16,320 nt of DNA from Candidatus Faecalibacterium faecipullorum (GTDB lineage Bacteria > Bacillota > Clostridia > Oscillospirales > Ruminococcaceae): contig DWXX01000050.1 in NCBI GenBank assembly GCA_019118985.1, positions 1 to 16,320 on the forward strand. The letters run 5' to 3'. The notes beneath the pieces were generated by a model. The model was given only the letters and a program-made list of their open reading frames with translations, was not told where the DNA came from and did not search any database. Below, one piece after another: positions 7,496-14,144 of the stretch. The number at the start of each line of letters is the position of its first letter. The stretch's first letter is position 1. The position numbers and the translations under genes were made by a program.

Positions 7496-7523
7496 TTTCC
7501 ACAGGCAAAAAACGTGGTATACT
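7496..7523 (+). promoter_or_regulatory. Promoter for the alaX-trmB-cmpB-like run
   Basis: TTTCCA (7496-7501), a 16-base spacer and TATACT (7518-7523) preceded by TG at the extended -10 position. A short leader with a GGGCG/CGCCC hairpin follows before GAGAGG and the ATG at 7579. Confidence 0.65.
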
Positions 7524-7578
7524 ATCCCCAGGGCGGCGAAGCGCCCCCGATCACCGCATCAACTGAGAGGATCATCCT

Positions 7579-8769
7579 ATGCAGCCTACTGAACGCTTCT
7601 ACCAGGCCGACCCCTACCGCACCGAGGCCGGTTCTGTCATCCTTGCGGCCGAGCCCGCCGAAGGGGGCGGCGGCCGCATCGCCCTGGCCGGCACCGTCTT
7701 TTACCCCGAGGGGGGCGGCCAGCCGGCCGACCGCGGCGCCCTGACCCTGCCGGACGGCGCCGCCCTCGCCGTCGCCGACGTCCATGAAAAGGACGGCGTC
7801 ATCTGGCACACCGTCGACGCCCTGCCCGCCGCCGCACGCCCCGGCACGCCGGTCCATGCCGCCATCGACTGGGCCTGGCGGTTCGACAAGATGCAGCAGC
7901 ACACCGGCGAGCACATCCTCTCGGGGACGCTGCACCGGCTGTTCGGGGCCGAGAACGTCGGCTTCCACATCGGGTCGGAGGCGGTGCGGATGGACACCAG
8001 CCTCCCCATCTCCCCCGAGGGGCTGCTCCAGGCCGAGACCGAGGCCAACCGCTTTGTCTGGCGGGACCTGCCGGTGCAGGTCAGCTACCCCTCCCCGGCC
8101 GAGCTCGCCCACATGACCTACCGCAGCAAGAAGGAGATCGCCGGCCAGGTGCGGATGGTCACCATCCCCGGCGCCGACGTCTGCGCCTGCTGCGGCACCC
8201 ACGTCGCCTCCACCGGGCAGGTGGGGCTGATCAAGATCATCGCCGCCGAGCGCTACAAGGGCGGCATGCGGCTGGCAGTGGTCTGCGGGGCCCGCGCCCT
8301 CGCCGAGGTGCAGGCCATGCAGAGCCGCCAGAGCCAGATCGTCGCCGAGCTGAGCGCCAAACCCGCCGAGACCGCGAACGCCGTCCGCCGGGTCCACGCC
8401 GAGCTGACCGCCCTCAAATACGCCCAGTACGGGCTGTGCGGCCAGCTGTTCGACGCCCTTGCCGCCGCGGCAGACCCCGCCGGCGACGCCATTTACATCG
8501 TCCCCGGCCTCGACCCCGACGGGCTGCACCGCCTTGCCGTCCGCCTGACCGAAGCTGCCGGCGGCCTGTGCGCCGCCCTGACCCCCACCGACAAGGGCTG
8601 CGGCTGGTGCATCGCCCGCCGGGCGGGGGACGTCCGCCCCCTCGCCCGCGCCTTGAACGCCGCCTGCGCCGGCCGCGGCGGGGGCAAGCCTGGCGTCTGC
8701 CAGGGCAGCTGCGCCGCCGCCCCCGAGGCGGTGGCCGCCTTCCTGCAAGAGCAGGCCGCCCAGTTGTAA
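7579..8769 (+). CDS. AlaX-type alanyl-tRNA editing protein with DHHA1 domain
   Basis: This is a free-standing homologue of the AlaRS editing domain that hydrolyses mischarged Ser- or Gly-tRNA(Ala). The 396 residues match the long AlaX class: an N-terminal beta-barrel with FYPEGGGQPAD (41-51), the zinc/catalytic site HTGEH (H108, H112), then CCGTH (C204, H208), a helical linker, and a C-terminal DHHA1 domain ending in the glycine-rich GRGGGKPGVCQGS (about 370-382). The ATG at 7579 has GAGAGG nine bases upstream. The gene reads into trmB with a 34-base gap, giving a tRNA quality-control/modification pair. Confidence in the family is high; the precise mischarged substrate cannot be told from sequence. 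Confidence 0.95.
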   Translation: MQPTERFYQADPYRTEAGSVILAAEPAEGGGGRIALAGTVFYPEGGGQPADRGALTLPDGAALAVADVHEKDGVIWHTVDALPAAARPGTPVHAAIDWAWRFDKMQQHTGEHILSGTLHRLFGAENVGFHIGSEAVRMDTSLPISPEGLLQAETEANRFVWRDLPVQVSYPSPAELAHMTYRSKKEIAGQVRMVTIPGADVCACCGTHVASTGQVGLIKIIAAERYKGGMRLAVVCGARALAEVQAMQSRQSQIVAELSAKPAETANAVRRVHAELTALKYAQYGLCGQLFDALAAAADPAGDAIYIVPGLDPDGLHRLAVRLTEAAGGLCAALTPTDKGCGWCIARRAGDVRPLARALNAACAGRGGGKPGVCQGSCAAAPEAVAAFLQEQAAQL

Positions 8770-8803
8770 CAGATTAAAACAGTACAAGGAGTATACATCA
8801 CCT

Positions 8804-9562
8804 ATGCGCATGCGTTTCAAGCCCTACGCGCGGGCCGAGCTGCTCGCCGCCGACTTCCACATCCACGACCCCTTCCATCTGCAGGGGCAGTGGCACGCAC
8901 AGTTCGCCCGCCCCGCCCAGCCCATGATGCTCGAGCTCGGCTGCGGCAAGGGGGGCTTCCTCTCCCAGCTTGCCGCCGCCCACCCCGAGAACAACTACCT
9001 CGGCATCGACATCACCGACAAGGTGCTGATCCTGGCCAAGCGGAAGATCGAAGCCGCCTACGCCGCGGCGGGCCGCCCCATCGACAACGTCCGGATCATG
9101 AGCGCCGACATCGAGCGGATCGGCCACCTGATGACCCCCGCCGACACCGTCAGCCGCATCTACATCAACTTCTGCAACCCATGGAGCAAGAACGCCTCCT
9201 CCAACAAGCACCGGCTGACCCACCCCCGGCAGCTGATCCAGTACCGCGCCTTCCTCGCCGACGGGGGCGAGGTCTACTTCAAGACCGACGACGACGACCT
9301 GTTCCGGGACAGCCTCGGCTACTTCCCCGCCGCGGGGTACGAGATCCTGTGGCAGACCGCCGACCTGCACGACCCCGAGCCGGACTGGAACATCCGCACC
9401 GAGCACGAGGGGATGTTCACCGAGATGGGGATCAAGATCAAAGCCCTCATCGCCCGCAAGCTGCCCGGCGATGAGTCGGTCACCTGGGTCGAGCCCAAGC
9501 GCCGCGCCCAGCCCGACGAGGCGCCGGAACACGCGGCTGACCCCGCCGGCGGGGCCGAATAA
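8804..9562 (+). CDS. trmB: tRNA (guanine-N7)-methyltransferase
   Basis: TrmB methylates G46 in the variable loop of tRNA using S-adenosylmethionine. The 252-residue protein shows the SAM-binding LELGCGKGGFL (43-53), GIDITDK in motif II position, the family signature NFCNPWSKN..NKHRLTH, and TEHEGMFTEMGIKI near the C-terminus. It ends with a ~25-residue acidic, Ala/Pro-rich tail that is probably disordered. AAGGAG (8786-8791) is twelve bases before the ATG at 8804; the second ATG at 8810 would be still farther away, so the first is preferred. The next gene starts 18 bases after the stop, so transcription is likely continuous with its neighbours. Confidence 0.96.
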   Translation: MRMRFKPYARAELLAADFHIHDPFHLQGQWHAQFARPAQPMMLELGCGKGGFLSQLAAAHPENNYLGIDITDKVLILAKRKIEAAYAAAGRPIDNVRIMSADIERIGHLMTPADTVSRIYINFCNPWSKNASSNKHRLTHPRQLIQYRAFLADGGEVYFKTDDDDLFRDSLGYFPAAGYEILWQTADLHDPEPDWNIRTEHEGMFTEMGIKIKALIARKLPGDESVTWVEPKRRAQPDEAPEHAADPAGGAE

Positions 9563-9580
9563 CGCAAGAGGACAAGCGCC

Positions 9581-10552
9581 ATGCTGTTCGGTTTCACTTT
9601 CTATCAGATCGCGGCCTACTTTCTGATCTACTCCTGCCTGGGGTGGTGCGTCGAGGTCGCCTGGGCCGCCGTCCGGCGGGGGGTGCTGGTCAACCGCGGC
9701 TTTCTGAACGGGCCGGTCTGCCCCATCTACGGCTTCGGGATGCTGGCGCTGCTGTTCGCCCTCACCCCCATCGCGGACAACAGCCTGCTCCTCTTTGCCG
9801 GCGGCGTGGTCATCCCCAGCGCCATCGAGCTGGCCGGGGGGTGGCTGCTCTACCGGCTCTACCACACCCGCTGGTGGGACTACACCGACCGCCCCTTCAA
9901 CCTCGGGGGGTACATCTGCCTGGAATACTCCCTCTACTGGGGGCTGGGGTCGGTATTCATCCTCAAGCTGGTCCACCCCACCTTCGCCGCCCTGGTGGAC
10001 GCCGCCCCCGCCGCAGCCGGCTGGGCGGTGATGGCGGCGCTCTACCTGGTCTACGCCGCCGACGTCGCGGTCACCGCCGTCGCCGCAGCCGGCCTGGCTG
10101 AAGAACTGGACGCCATCGAGCGGATCGCCGACGGCATCCACGCCGTCAGCGACGCCATGACCGGGCTGATCGGCTCCACCGCCATGGACGCCGACCAGAA
10201 GCTGGACGAGAGCCGCCTGCAACTCAAGCTGGCCGGGGCCGAGCTGCGCACCGCCGGTGAGAAGCTCTCCGCCCGGGAGCTGCGTCAGGCCGTCCGGGAG
10301 GCCCGCGCCAAAGCCGACGAGGCGATGGACGCCGCCCGCGACCGCGCCGCCGACAGCCTCCGCCTGGCCCGTCTGCGCGCCGAGCTGGAAGCCCGCAGCG
10401 GCCTGCTGCGCCGTCAGCTGCAGGCCCAGGGCCGGGGCGGGCTGTTCGGGGCGGGGCGGCTGCTGCGGGCCTTCCCCCGGCTGCGGCACGGCCGGCGGGG
10501 CCTCTCCCTCGAGCATCTGCGCCGCCTGCTGTGGGGCGACGACACCGACTGA
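9581..10552 (+). CDS. CmpB-family (putative ABC-transporter type IV, PF06541) membrane protein with helical C-terminal region
   Basis: The first ~175 residues hold about five membrane helices and the family signatures YSCLGWCVEV, NRGFLNGPVCPIYGFG and the GGYICLEYSLYWG stretch. The remaining ~150 residues are highly charged and heptad-like (roughly 170-300: many Ala, Glu, Arg, Leu), likely a cytosolic coiled coil, ending in an Arg-rich tail. The family is common in Firmicutes with no firmly established function, despite the transporter name. AAGAGGA precedes the ATG at 9581, 18 bases after trmB. A convergent terminator hairpin lies just downstream. Confidence 0.88.
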   Translation: MLFGFTFYQIAAYFLIYSCLGWCVEVAWAAVRRGVLVNRGFLNGPVCPIYGFGMLALLFALTPIADNSLLLFAGGVVIPSAIELAGGWLLYRLYHTRWWDYTDRPFNLGGYICLEYSLYWGLGSVFILKLVHPTFAALVDAAPAAAGWAVMAALYLVYAADVAVTAVAAAGLAEELDAIERIADGIHAVSDAMTGLIGSTAMDADQKLDESRLQLKLAGAELRTAGEKLSARELRQAVREARAKADEAMDAARDRAADSLRLARLRAELEARSGLLRRQLQAQGRGGLFGAGRLLRAFPRLRHGRRGLSLEHLRRLLWGDDTD

Positions 10553-10559
10553 TACGCGC

Positions 10560-10596
10560 AAAAAAGCCGCCGCGGGCGTCCTGCCTGCGGCGGCTT
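10560..10596 (-). terminator. Terminator between convergent genes
   Basis: AAGCCGCCGC (10564-10573) pairs with GCGGCGGCTT (10587-10596). Read on the minus strand it ends in a six-T run, so it chiefly terminates the lipoprotein gene; on the plus strand the T-run is poor. Confidence 0.85.
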
Positions 10597-10621
10597 GCGT
10601 TTGGGTCGATGCAGCGTGGGC

Positions 10622-11317
10622 TTACTCGAACTCGTCGGGGGTGATCACAAAGTTGACCTCCTTGCCCGACGCACGGTAGACGATGCGCAGCGTCTGCAAA
10701 TTCTCGGTGATCTGGCCGATGCAGCTCAGATAGCAGCTGCCCTGCGGGATGTCGGCATAGGTGGCGGCGGCGCGGGGCTCGTTGGCCTCGCCGGTATAGC
10801 AGACCACGCCGAACTTGCCGCTGAGGTACATGCCGTTGTTGTACGCCCACAGCACGGTGGGCGCCTTGACCATCTGGTTGGCGTTGGGGTAGACGGTGGC
10901 GACCTCCTCGTCCTCTTCGTCCTGATAGAAGCCCTTGCGGATGTCCTCGTCGTCGTAGTTGACGGGGTTGAAGATGTTGTTGATGATGTCCCACTTGAAG
11001 CGGCGGTCGTACAGGTCGACCTTGCCGCCGGTGCCGTTGGTCACCTCCGCCAGCAGGTAGACGTACCGCTGCCCCTCGTCGGTCTTGAGCTGGTATTTTT
11101 CGGCCAGGTCGGCGTTCTGGGTGGCGGTGATCTCCCGCGCCTCGGTGAAGGCCAGCGAGAAGCTGCCGCCTTTCTTGTTGGTGAAGGCAGCCACCTCGTG
11201 CAGGCCGTATTCGGCGTCGAATTTGGTGCAGCCGCCCAGGGCGCCGGCGGATACCGCTGCCAGCGCGCCCACCCCGGCGCACTTCATGAAGTTTCTGCGG
11301 GAGATCTTGCAAGACAT
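10622..11317 (-). CDS. Putative Tat-exported lipoprotein of unknown function
   Basis: With the start at 11317 (AAGGAGG eight bases upstream, preferred over an in-frame ATG at 11344) the protein has 231 residues. The N-terminus contains SRRNFMK (6-12), a twin-arginine motif, then a hydrophobic stretch and the lipobox LGGC (27-30), so Cys30 would be lipidated and the protein anchored outside the membrane. The mature part is a ~200-residue domain with beta-like strands and an acidic YDDEDI..EDEE patch; YVYLLAEVTNGTG resembles the immunoglobulin-like DUF4352/DUF5067 class of Gram-positive lipoproteins, but this is only a resemblance. A consensus promoter lies upstream and a strong terminator downstream, so it is probably monocistronic. 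Confidence 0.85.
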   Translation of the reverse strand: MSCKISRRNFMKCAGVGALAAVSAGALGGCTKFDAEYGLHEVAAFTNKKGGSFSLAFTEAREITATQNADLAEKYQLKTDEGQRYVYLLAEVTNGTGGKVDLYDRRFKWDIINNIFNPVNYDDEDIRKGFYQDEEDEEVATVYPNANQMVKAPTVLWAYNNGMYLSGKFGVVCYTGEANEPRAAATYADIPQGSCYLSCIGQITENLQTLRIVYRASGKEVNFVITPDEFE

Positions 11318-11392
11318 AGAGATGTCCTCCTTACACTTTGTCATCCGCCGCGCCGCGCAACGGGCGCAGGCCGCAGCTTCGGTTCTGGTCTG

Positions 11393-11422
11393 ATTCTATC
11401 ACACGGCGGCGGTGCGTGTCAA
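11393..11422 (-). promoter_or_regulatory. Sigma-A type promoter for the lipoprotein gene
   Basis: On the minus strand: perfect TTGACA (11422-11417), an 18-base spacer, TAGAAT (11398-11393). It is back-to-back with the rpiB-like promoter about 70 bases away. Confidence 0.8.
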
Positions 11423-11492
11423 TCGAACGGCATAAATTTTCATTTGTTACGTCCTTTTTTCGACTTTCGGCCCCGCCGCGCCGCCTGGGGCG

Positions 11493-11521
11493 TTGACTTT
11501 CCCGCCCAAAACCGGTACACT
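11493..11521 (+). promoter_or_regulatory. Sigma-A type promoter for the rpiB-like gene
   Basis: TTGACT (11493-11498), a 17-base spacer, TACACT (11516-11521). The transcript would begin just before a strong leader hairpin. Confidence 0.75.
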
Positions 11522-11536
11522 TGCTTTGTAACACAC

Positions 11537-11568
11537 GGCGGGCCGCCCCAAACGGGGCAGCGCCCGCC
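11537..11568 (+). promoter_or_regulatory. Two-part leader hairpin before the rpiB-like gene
   Basis: GGCGGGC (11537-11543) pairs with GCCCGCC (11562-11568), enclosing GCCCC/GGGGC around AAAC. It ends three bases before the AAGGAGG ribosome site (11572-11578). No T-run follows, so it is not a terminator; it may stabilise the mRNA or tune translation. Confidence 0.55.
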
Positions 11569-11588
11569 ACGAAGGAGGTTCATCTTTT

Positions 11589-12227
11589 ATGAAGATCGCG
11601 CTCATCAATGAAAACAGCCAGGCCGCCAAGAACGGCGTCATCCTCGCCGCCCTCAAGAAGGCGGTGGAGCCCATGGGCCACGAGGTGGTCAACTACGGCA
11701 TGTACGCCGCCGACGACAAGGCCCAGCTGACCTACGTCCAGAACGGCATTCTGGCCGCCATCCTGCTCAACAGCGGCGCCGCCGACTACGTCGTCACCGG
11801 CTGCGGCACCGGCGAGGGCGCCATGCTGGCCCTGAACAGCTTCCCCGGCGTCATCTGCGGCCATGTCGAGGACCCCGTCGACGCCTACACCTTCGCCCAC
11901 GTCAACGACGGCAACGCGGTGGCCCTGCCCTTCGCCAAGGGCTTCGGCTGGGGCGGCGAGCTCAACCTCGAGTATATCTTCGAGAAGCTGTTCGGCTTCG
12001 GCCACGGCCAGGGCTACCCCAAAGAGCGCCGCGAGCCCGAGCAGCGCAACAAGAAGATCCTGGACGGCGTGCGGGCCGTCACCCTCCGCCCCCTGATCGA
12101 CTGCCTGAAAGAGCTCGACCAGGACCTGGTCAAGGGCGCTGTGGCCGGCGAGCATTTCAGCGAGCTGTTCTTCCCCGCCTGCAAGGACGAGGCCCTGGCC
12201 GCCTACGTCAAGACCCTGCTGGACTGA
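11589..12227 (+). CDS. RpiB/LacA/LacB family sugar-phosphate isomerase
   Basis: The 212-residue protein is longer than canonical RpiB (~150). The family core is clear: N-terminal MKIALINENSQAAKNG, then TGCGTGEGAMLALN with the catalytic-type Cys72, FPGVICG, and HVNDGNAVALP matching the conserved NDANVLAL strand. Members interconvert aldose and ketose phosphates (ribose-5-P/ribulose-5-P, or galactose-6-P/tagatose-6-P for LacAB). The ~70-residue C-terminal extension (from about 140, KERREPEQRNKK onward) is typical of a longer subgroup whose substrate is not obvious. AAGGAGG is ten bases before the ATG. No other sugar-pathway gene is adjacent, so the substrate cannot be inferred from context. Confidence 0.92.
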   Translation: MKIALINENSQAAKNGVILAALKKAVEPMGHEVVNYGMYAADDKAQLTYVQNGILAAILLNSGAADYVVTGCGTGEGAMLALNSFPGVICGHVEDPVDAYTFAHVNDGNAVALPFAKGFGWGGELNLEYIFEKLFGFGHGQGYPKERREPEQRNKKILDGVRAVTLRPLIDCLKELDQDLVKGAVAGEHFSELFFPACKDEALAAYVKTLLD

Positions 12228-12261
12228 GCCGGCGGCCCGGCCACGCTGAAAGGACGCCCCC

Positions 12262-12759
12262 ATGCTGTACCTCTTTGAACAACTGGATACCGGGATGGAG
12301 ACCGCCCTCGCGGTCGCCGTCCCGCTGATCTCGGGCATCGCCGAGCTGATCGGCCTGCTGATCATCGTCATCAGCCTGCTGCGCACCACCTGGCACTATC
12401 TGCGGGTAGCCCTGTTCCACGACGACTACGACTACCACCTCGAGATGAGCACCGGCCTGATCACCGCCCTCGAGTTCCTGATGGCGGCCGAGGTCTCCAA
12501 GACCATCCTGCTGCCCAGCCTAGACGCGGTGCTGCTGCTGGTGGCCACCTTTGGCTCCCGCGCGCTGATGAGCATCCTGCTGCGGGTCGAGATGCGCTCG
12601 GAGCGTGCCGAGCGCGCCGAAGCCAGGCGGGACGAGCACCGCGCCGGCCGCCGCGCCGAACACCGCGCCCGCGGCGGCTACGTCTGGCCCTGGCAGACCG
12701 GCTCCGCCCGCCCCGAGGAGGACAGCGCCCCCGACAGCCCGGACCCCCCCGCCCCCTGA
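12262..12759 (+). CDS. DUF1622 family membrane protein
   Basis: The 165-residue protein has three hydrophobic segments (about 13-40, 63-83 and 86-107), including the family-like GLITALEFLMAAEVSKTILLPS and a following helix ending SILLRVEM. The C-terminal ~55 residues are a charged Arg/Glu/Ala-rich stretch (SERAERAEARRDEHRAGRR) followed by a Pro-rich acidic tail, probably cytosolic. DUF1622 proteins are small inner-membrane proteins without an established function. AAAGGA precedes the ATG and the gene lies 34 bases after the rpiB-like gene, so both are likely on one transcript closed by the hairpin at 12772. Confidence 0.88.
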   Translation: MLYLFEQLDTGMETALAVAVPLISGIAELIGLLIIVISLLRTTWHYLRVALFHDDYDYHLEMSTGLITALEFLMAAEVSKTILLPSLDAVLLLVATFGSRALMSILLRVEMRSERAERAEARRDEHRAGRRAEHRARGGYVWPWQTGSARPEEDSAPDSPDPPAP

Positions 12760-12771
12760 CAGCCAACAAAC

Positions 12772-12800
12772 AGCCCCCGCTGTATGGCGGGGGCTTTCTC
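12772..12800 (+). terminator. Terminator after the DUF1622 gene
   Basis: AGCCCCCGC (12772-12780) pairs with GCGGGGGCT (12787-12795), followed by TTTCTC. It lies between this gene and the convergent hicB and could work in both directions. Confidence 0.8.
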
Positions 12801-12821
12801 TGTCGCACCGATTTTACAGCG

Positions 12822-13235
12822 TCAGGATGCGCTCTGTTTTTTCTGGTAGAGGGCGGTCAGCGCGTCCTGCAGCACCTGCGAGAAGTTGATGTGGTTCGAT
12901 TCCCCAAAGGTATTCAGCCATGCGGGGATGGTCAGGTTCTTGCGCACCGCCTTTTCACCGTACTTTTCGGCATAGGCGTCCATATCCAGCACCAGCATGT
13001 TGACAAAGCCGCCCTCGTCGGGGACGACCTTCTCCAGCGGGCTGGCGGCGGGGGCGGGGCGGCCGTCTTCCAGTTCGTCCAGCACCCAGCCGGACGCGGC
13101 GTCAGTCCCCATCAAAATGGCGTCCGCCAGCGTATCGCCCTGGCTTACACAGCCGGGCAGGTCGGGGACTTCCACCGTATAAGCGCCCGGTTTCTCCTCA
13201 CAGGGATAAAAGCAGGCGGGGTAGGTCAGTTTCAT
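12822..13235 (-). CDS. hicB: HicB-family antitoxin
   Basis: HicB neutralises the HicA mRNA interferase and represses its own operon. The 137-residue protein has the N-terminal partial RNase H-like fold with YPACFYPCEEKPGAYTVEVPDLPGCVSQGDTLADA (conserved P-D-L-P-G-C) and a C-terminal ribbon-helix-helix type DNA-binding region (about 98-128: VRKNLTIPAWLNTFGESN..FSQVLQDAL). The ATG at 13235 follows AAAGGAGG. hicA lies just upstream on the same strand with a 34-base gap, which is the common hicA-hicB order. The operon's operator candidate is at 13475-13495. Confidence 0.93.
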   Translation of the reverse strand: MKLTYPACFYPCEEKPGAYTVEVPDLPGCVSQGDTLADAILMGTDAASGWVLDELEDGRPAPAASPLEKVVPDEGGFVNMLVLDMDAYAEKYGEKAVRKNLTIPAWLNTFGESNHINFSQVLQDALTALYQKKQSAS

Positions 13236-13269
13236 AACAAAGCCTCCTTTGCACAGGCAGACCCGGGCC

Positions 13270-13452
13270 TCACTGCAGGCCGGCCTGTTTCAAGATGGAC
13301 TTGACCGTGCGGGGGTCAAGGTCGCCGGAATGGAACGGGATGGTGATCTTGCCGGGTTTGGTTGGGTGGACATAGGAATAGTGGGAGCCCTTCGCCTTTT
13401 TGAACCGCCACCCGTCGGCAAGAATGATCTTTTCGATCTCACGGAACGTCAT
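13270..13452 (-). CDS. hicA: HicA-family toxin (mRNA interferase)
   Basis: The 60-residue protein matches the small dsRBD-like HicA/YcfA family: MTFREIEKIILADGWRFKKAKGSHYSY, with the catalytic His24 in GSHYSY, then the PTKPGKITIPFHSGDLDPRTVKSILKQAGL core. HicA cleaves translated mRNA when not bound by HicB. The start at 13452 is chosen because GGAGGGG precedes it and homologues begin here; the frame stays open upstream through the repeat island, but that extension encodes repeat and antirepressor remnants. All key residues are present, so the toxin is probably functional. Confidence 0.93.
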   Translation of the reverse strand: MTFREIEKIILADGWRFKKAKGSHYSYVHPTKPGKITIPFHSGDLDPRTVKSILKQAGLQ

Positions 13453-13473
13453 CTCTTCACCCCTCCCATCTCC

Positions 13474-13502
13474 ATTATACGCACGATGCGCATAAAAGTC
13501 AA
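13474..13502 (-). promoter_or_regulatory. hicAB promoter with overlapping operator-like dyad
   Basis: On the minus strand: TTGACT (13502-13497), a 17-base spacer, perfect TATAAT (13479-13474). A dyad with nine-base arms, TTATACGCA (13475-13483) and TGCGCATAA (13487-13495), one mismatch and a three-base centre, fills the spacer and overlaps the -10 box. The likely ligand is the ribbon-helix-helix part of HicB. Confidence 0.75.
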
Positions 13503-13509
13503 GCAAACA

Positions 13510-13674
13510 GCCCCTGCTCTCCCGCTTTGGGAAGGCCGGGGGTTTTGGTTTGGGTACTTTCGGGTACTTTCGGTACTTTTGGGAAAGGGTGTAGTTTGGG
13601 TAATTCGCCCGTTTTGAGGGCGTTTTACCCAAAATACCCATACTTAAAAAAGTACGCAAAGTACCGGAAATACG
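13510..13674 (-). repeat. Outer inverted repeat, left copy
   Basis: This is the inverse of 14280-14396 in three blocks: 13510-13533 with 14373-14396 (24/24), 13594-13620 with 14334-14360 (27/27), and 13635-13674 with 14280-14319 (39/40). The left copy is longer by about 48 bases, mostly the extra segment carrying short GGGTACTTT tandem repeats. Confidence 0.85.
13551..13580 (+). repeat. Three tandem ~10-base units
   Basis: TGGGTACTTT, CGGGTACTTT and CGGTACTTTT follow each other directly. They occur only in the left copy of the outer repeat. Confidence 0.75.
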
Positions 13675-13704
13675 CACCAGGCTGTACAGGCCGGATTCGT
13701 TGAT
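13673..13704 (+). repeat. 32-base direct repeat, copy 1
   Basis: This is identical to 14113-14144, in the same orientation and 440 bases apart. It encodes (minus strand) the INESGLYSLVR end of both BRO-N fragments. Confidence 0.9.
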
Positions 13705-13831
13705 GATGGTGGGATGCTGCTCCCGGCCGATGGAGTCACGAATCGTTACCCCATCGCCCTGCATCTTATCTTCGGGGTCAACGTGTCGGTCAAGTGCGTC
13801 GCGGGTATTGGTGTACCCCAGCGCTGCTGCC
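13675..13831 (-). pseudogene. BRO-N antirepressor fragment A
   Basis: The minus-strand translation gives ALGYTNTRDALDRHVD, EDKMQGDGVTIRDSIGR and INESGLYSLVR, the middle and end of a BRO family N-terminal domain as found in phage antirepressors. The start of the domain is missing: it is cut by the inner element at 13832. After SLVR the frame enters the left outer repeat, so no antirepressor C-terminus remains. It is not translatable as a functional protein. Confidence 0.75.
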
Positions 13832-13882
13832 GGTCAGGCCCTCACCTGCCCGTCGTGGTGCATCCGCACCCCGCCGTGCTGT

Positions 13883-13902
13883 CCTCCCCCGCACGCGGGG
13901 GA
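13883..13902. repeat. REP-like GC palindrome, copy 1
   Basis: Near-perfect palindrome CCCCCGCACGCGGGGG with flanking bases. It is related to copies at 14031 and 14418 but irregularly spaced from them. Confidence 0.7.
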
Positions 13903-13936
13903 TGCAAAGTTACGCCCTACCTGCCCGGCTAGCGCC

Positions 13937-13998
13937 GTTATAATACTGTTAGAGAATACCTGTCCTTCTTACGGATAAGCACGTAAAAGTATTATGAC
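13937..13998. repeat. AT-rich inverted repeat inside the inner element
   Basis: GTTATAATAC (13937-13946) and GTATTATGAC (13989-13998) are inverse copies with one mismatch, enclosing about 42 bases that are AT-richer than anything around. No gene fits. The function is unknown. Confidence 0.6.
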
Positions 13999-14030
13999 GT
14001 ATCTGCCCTCTGAAAACGAAACCTATCTTG

Positions 14031-14052
14031 TCTCCCCCGCGTGCGGGGGAGA
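14031..14052. repeat. REP-like GC palindrome, copy 2
   Basis: TCTCCCCCGC and GCGGGGGAGA (10-base perfect arms) flank a two-base centre. It is followed by a GAGCGTCAGCGAG stretch, like the GAACGCAGTGAGGCG stretch after copy 3. Confidence 0.75.
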
Positions 14053-14112
14053 TGTCGAGCGTCAGCGAGACAGAGAGGGCACGAAAAGCGGGCAGGTGAG
14101 GGCCTGACCGCC

Positions 14113-14144
14113 CGCACCAGGCTGTACAGGCCGGATTCGTTGAT
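14113..14144 (+). repeat. 32-base direct repeat, copy 2
   Basis: Identical to 13673-13704. It lies just outside the right end of the inner element and encodes the end of BRO-N fragment B on the minus strand. Confidence 0.9.

Larger units (their letters stand above)
13832..14109. mobile_element. MITE-like element with 21-base perfect terminal inverted repeats
   Basis: The left end (13832-13852, starting GGTCAGGCCCTCACC) is the exact reverse complement of the right end (14089-14109, ending CCTGACC). GCC flanks both sides, a possible 3-base target duplication. The ~278 bases hold no credible gene but carry two REP-like palindromes and an AT-rich inverted repeat. It separates the two BRO-N fragments. 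It has no transposase, so any movement would need one supplied elsewhere. Confidence 0.65.

Noticed and set aside
7522..10561. Long minus-strand open frames opposite alaX, trmB and the CmpB-like gene
   Set aside because: The plus-strand genes carry clear family motifs; the antisense frames have none and no ribosome sites.
13453..13764. Extended HicA or a fused antirepressor-HicA protein
   Set aside because: The open frame runs through repeat DNA and a broken BRO-N fragment; HicA has its own ribosome site, start and promoter at 13452-13502.
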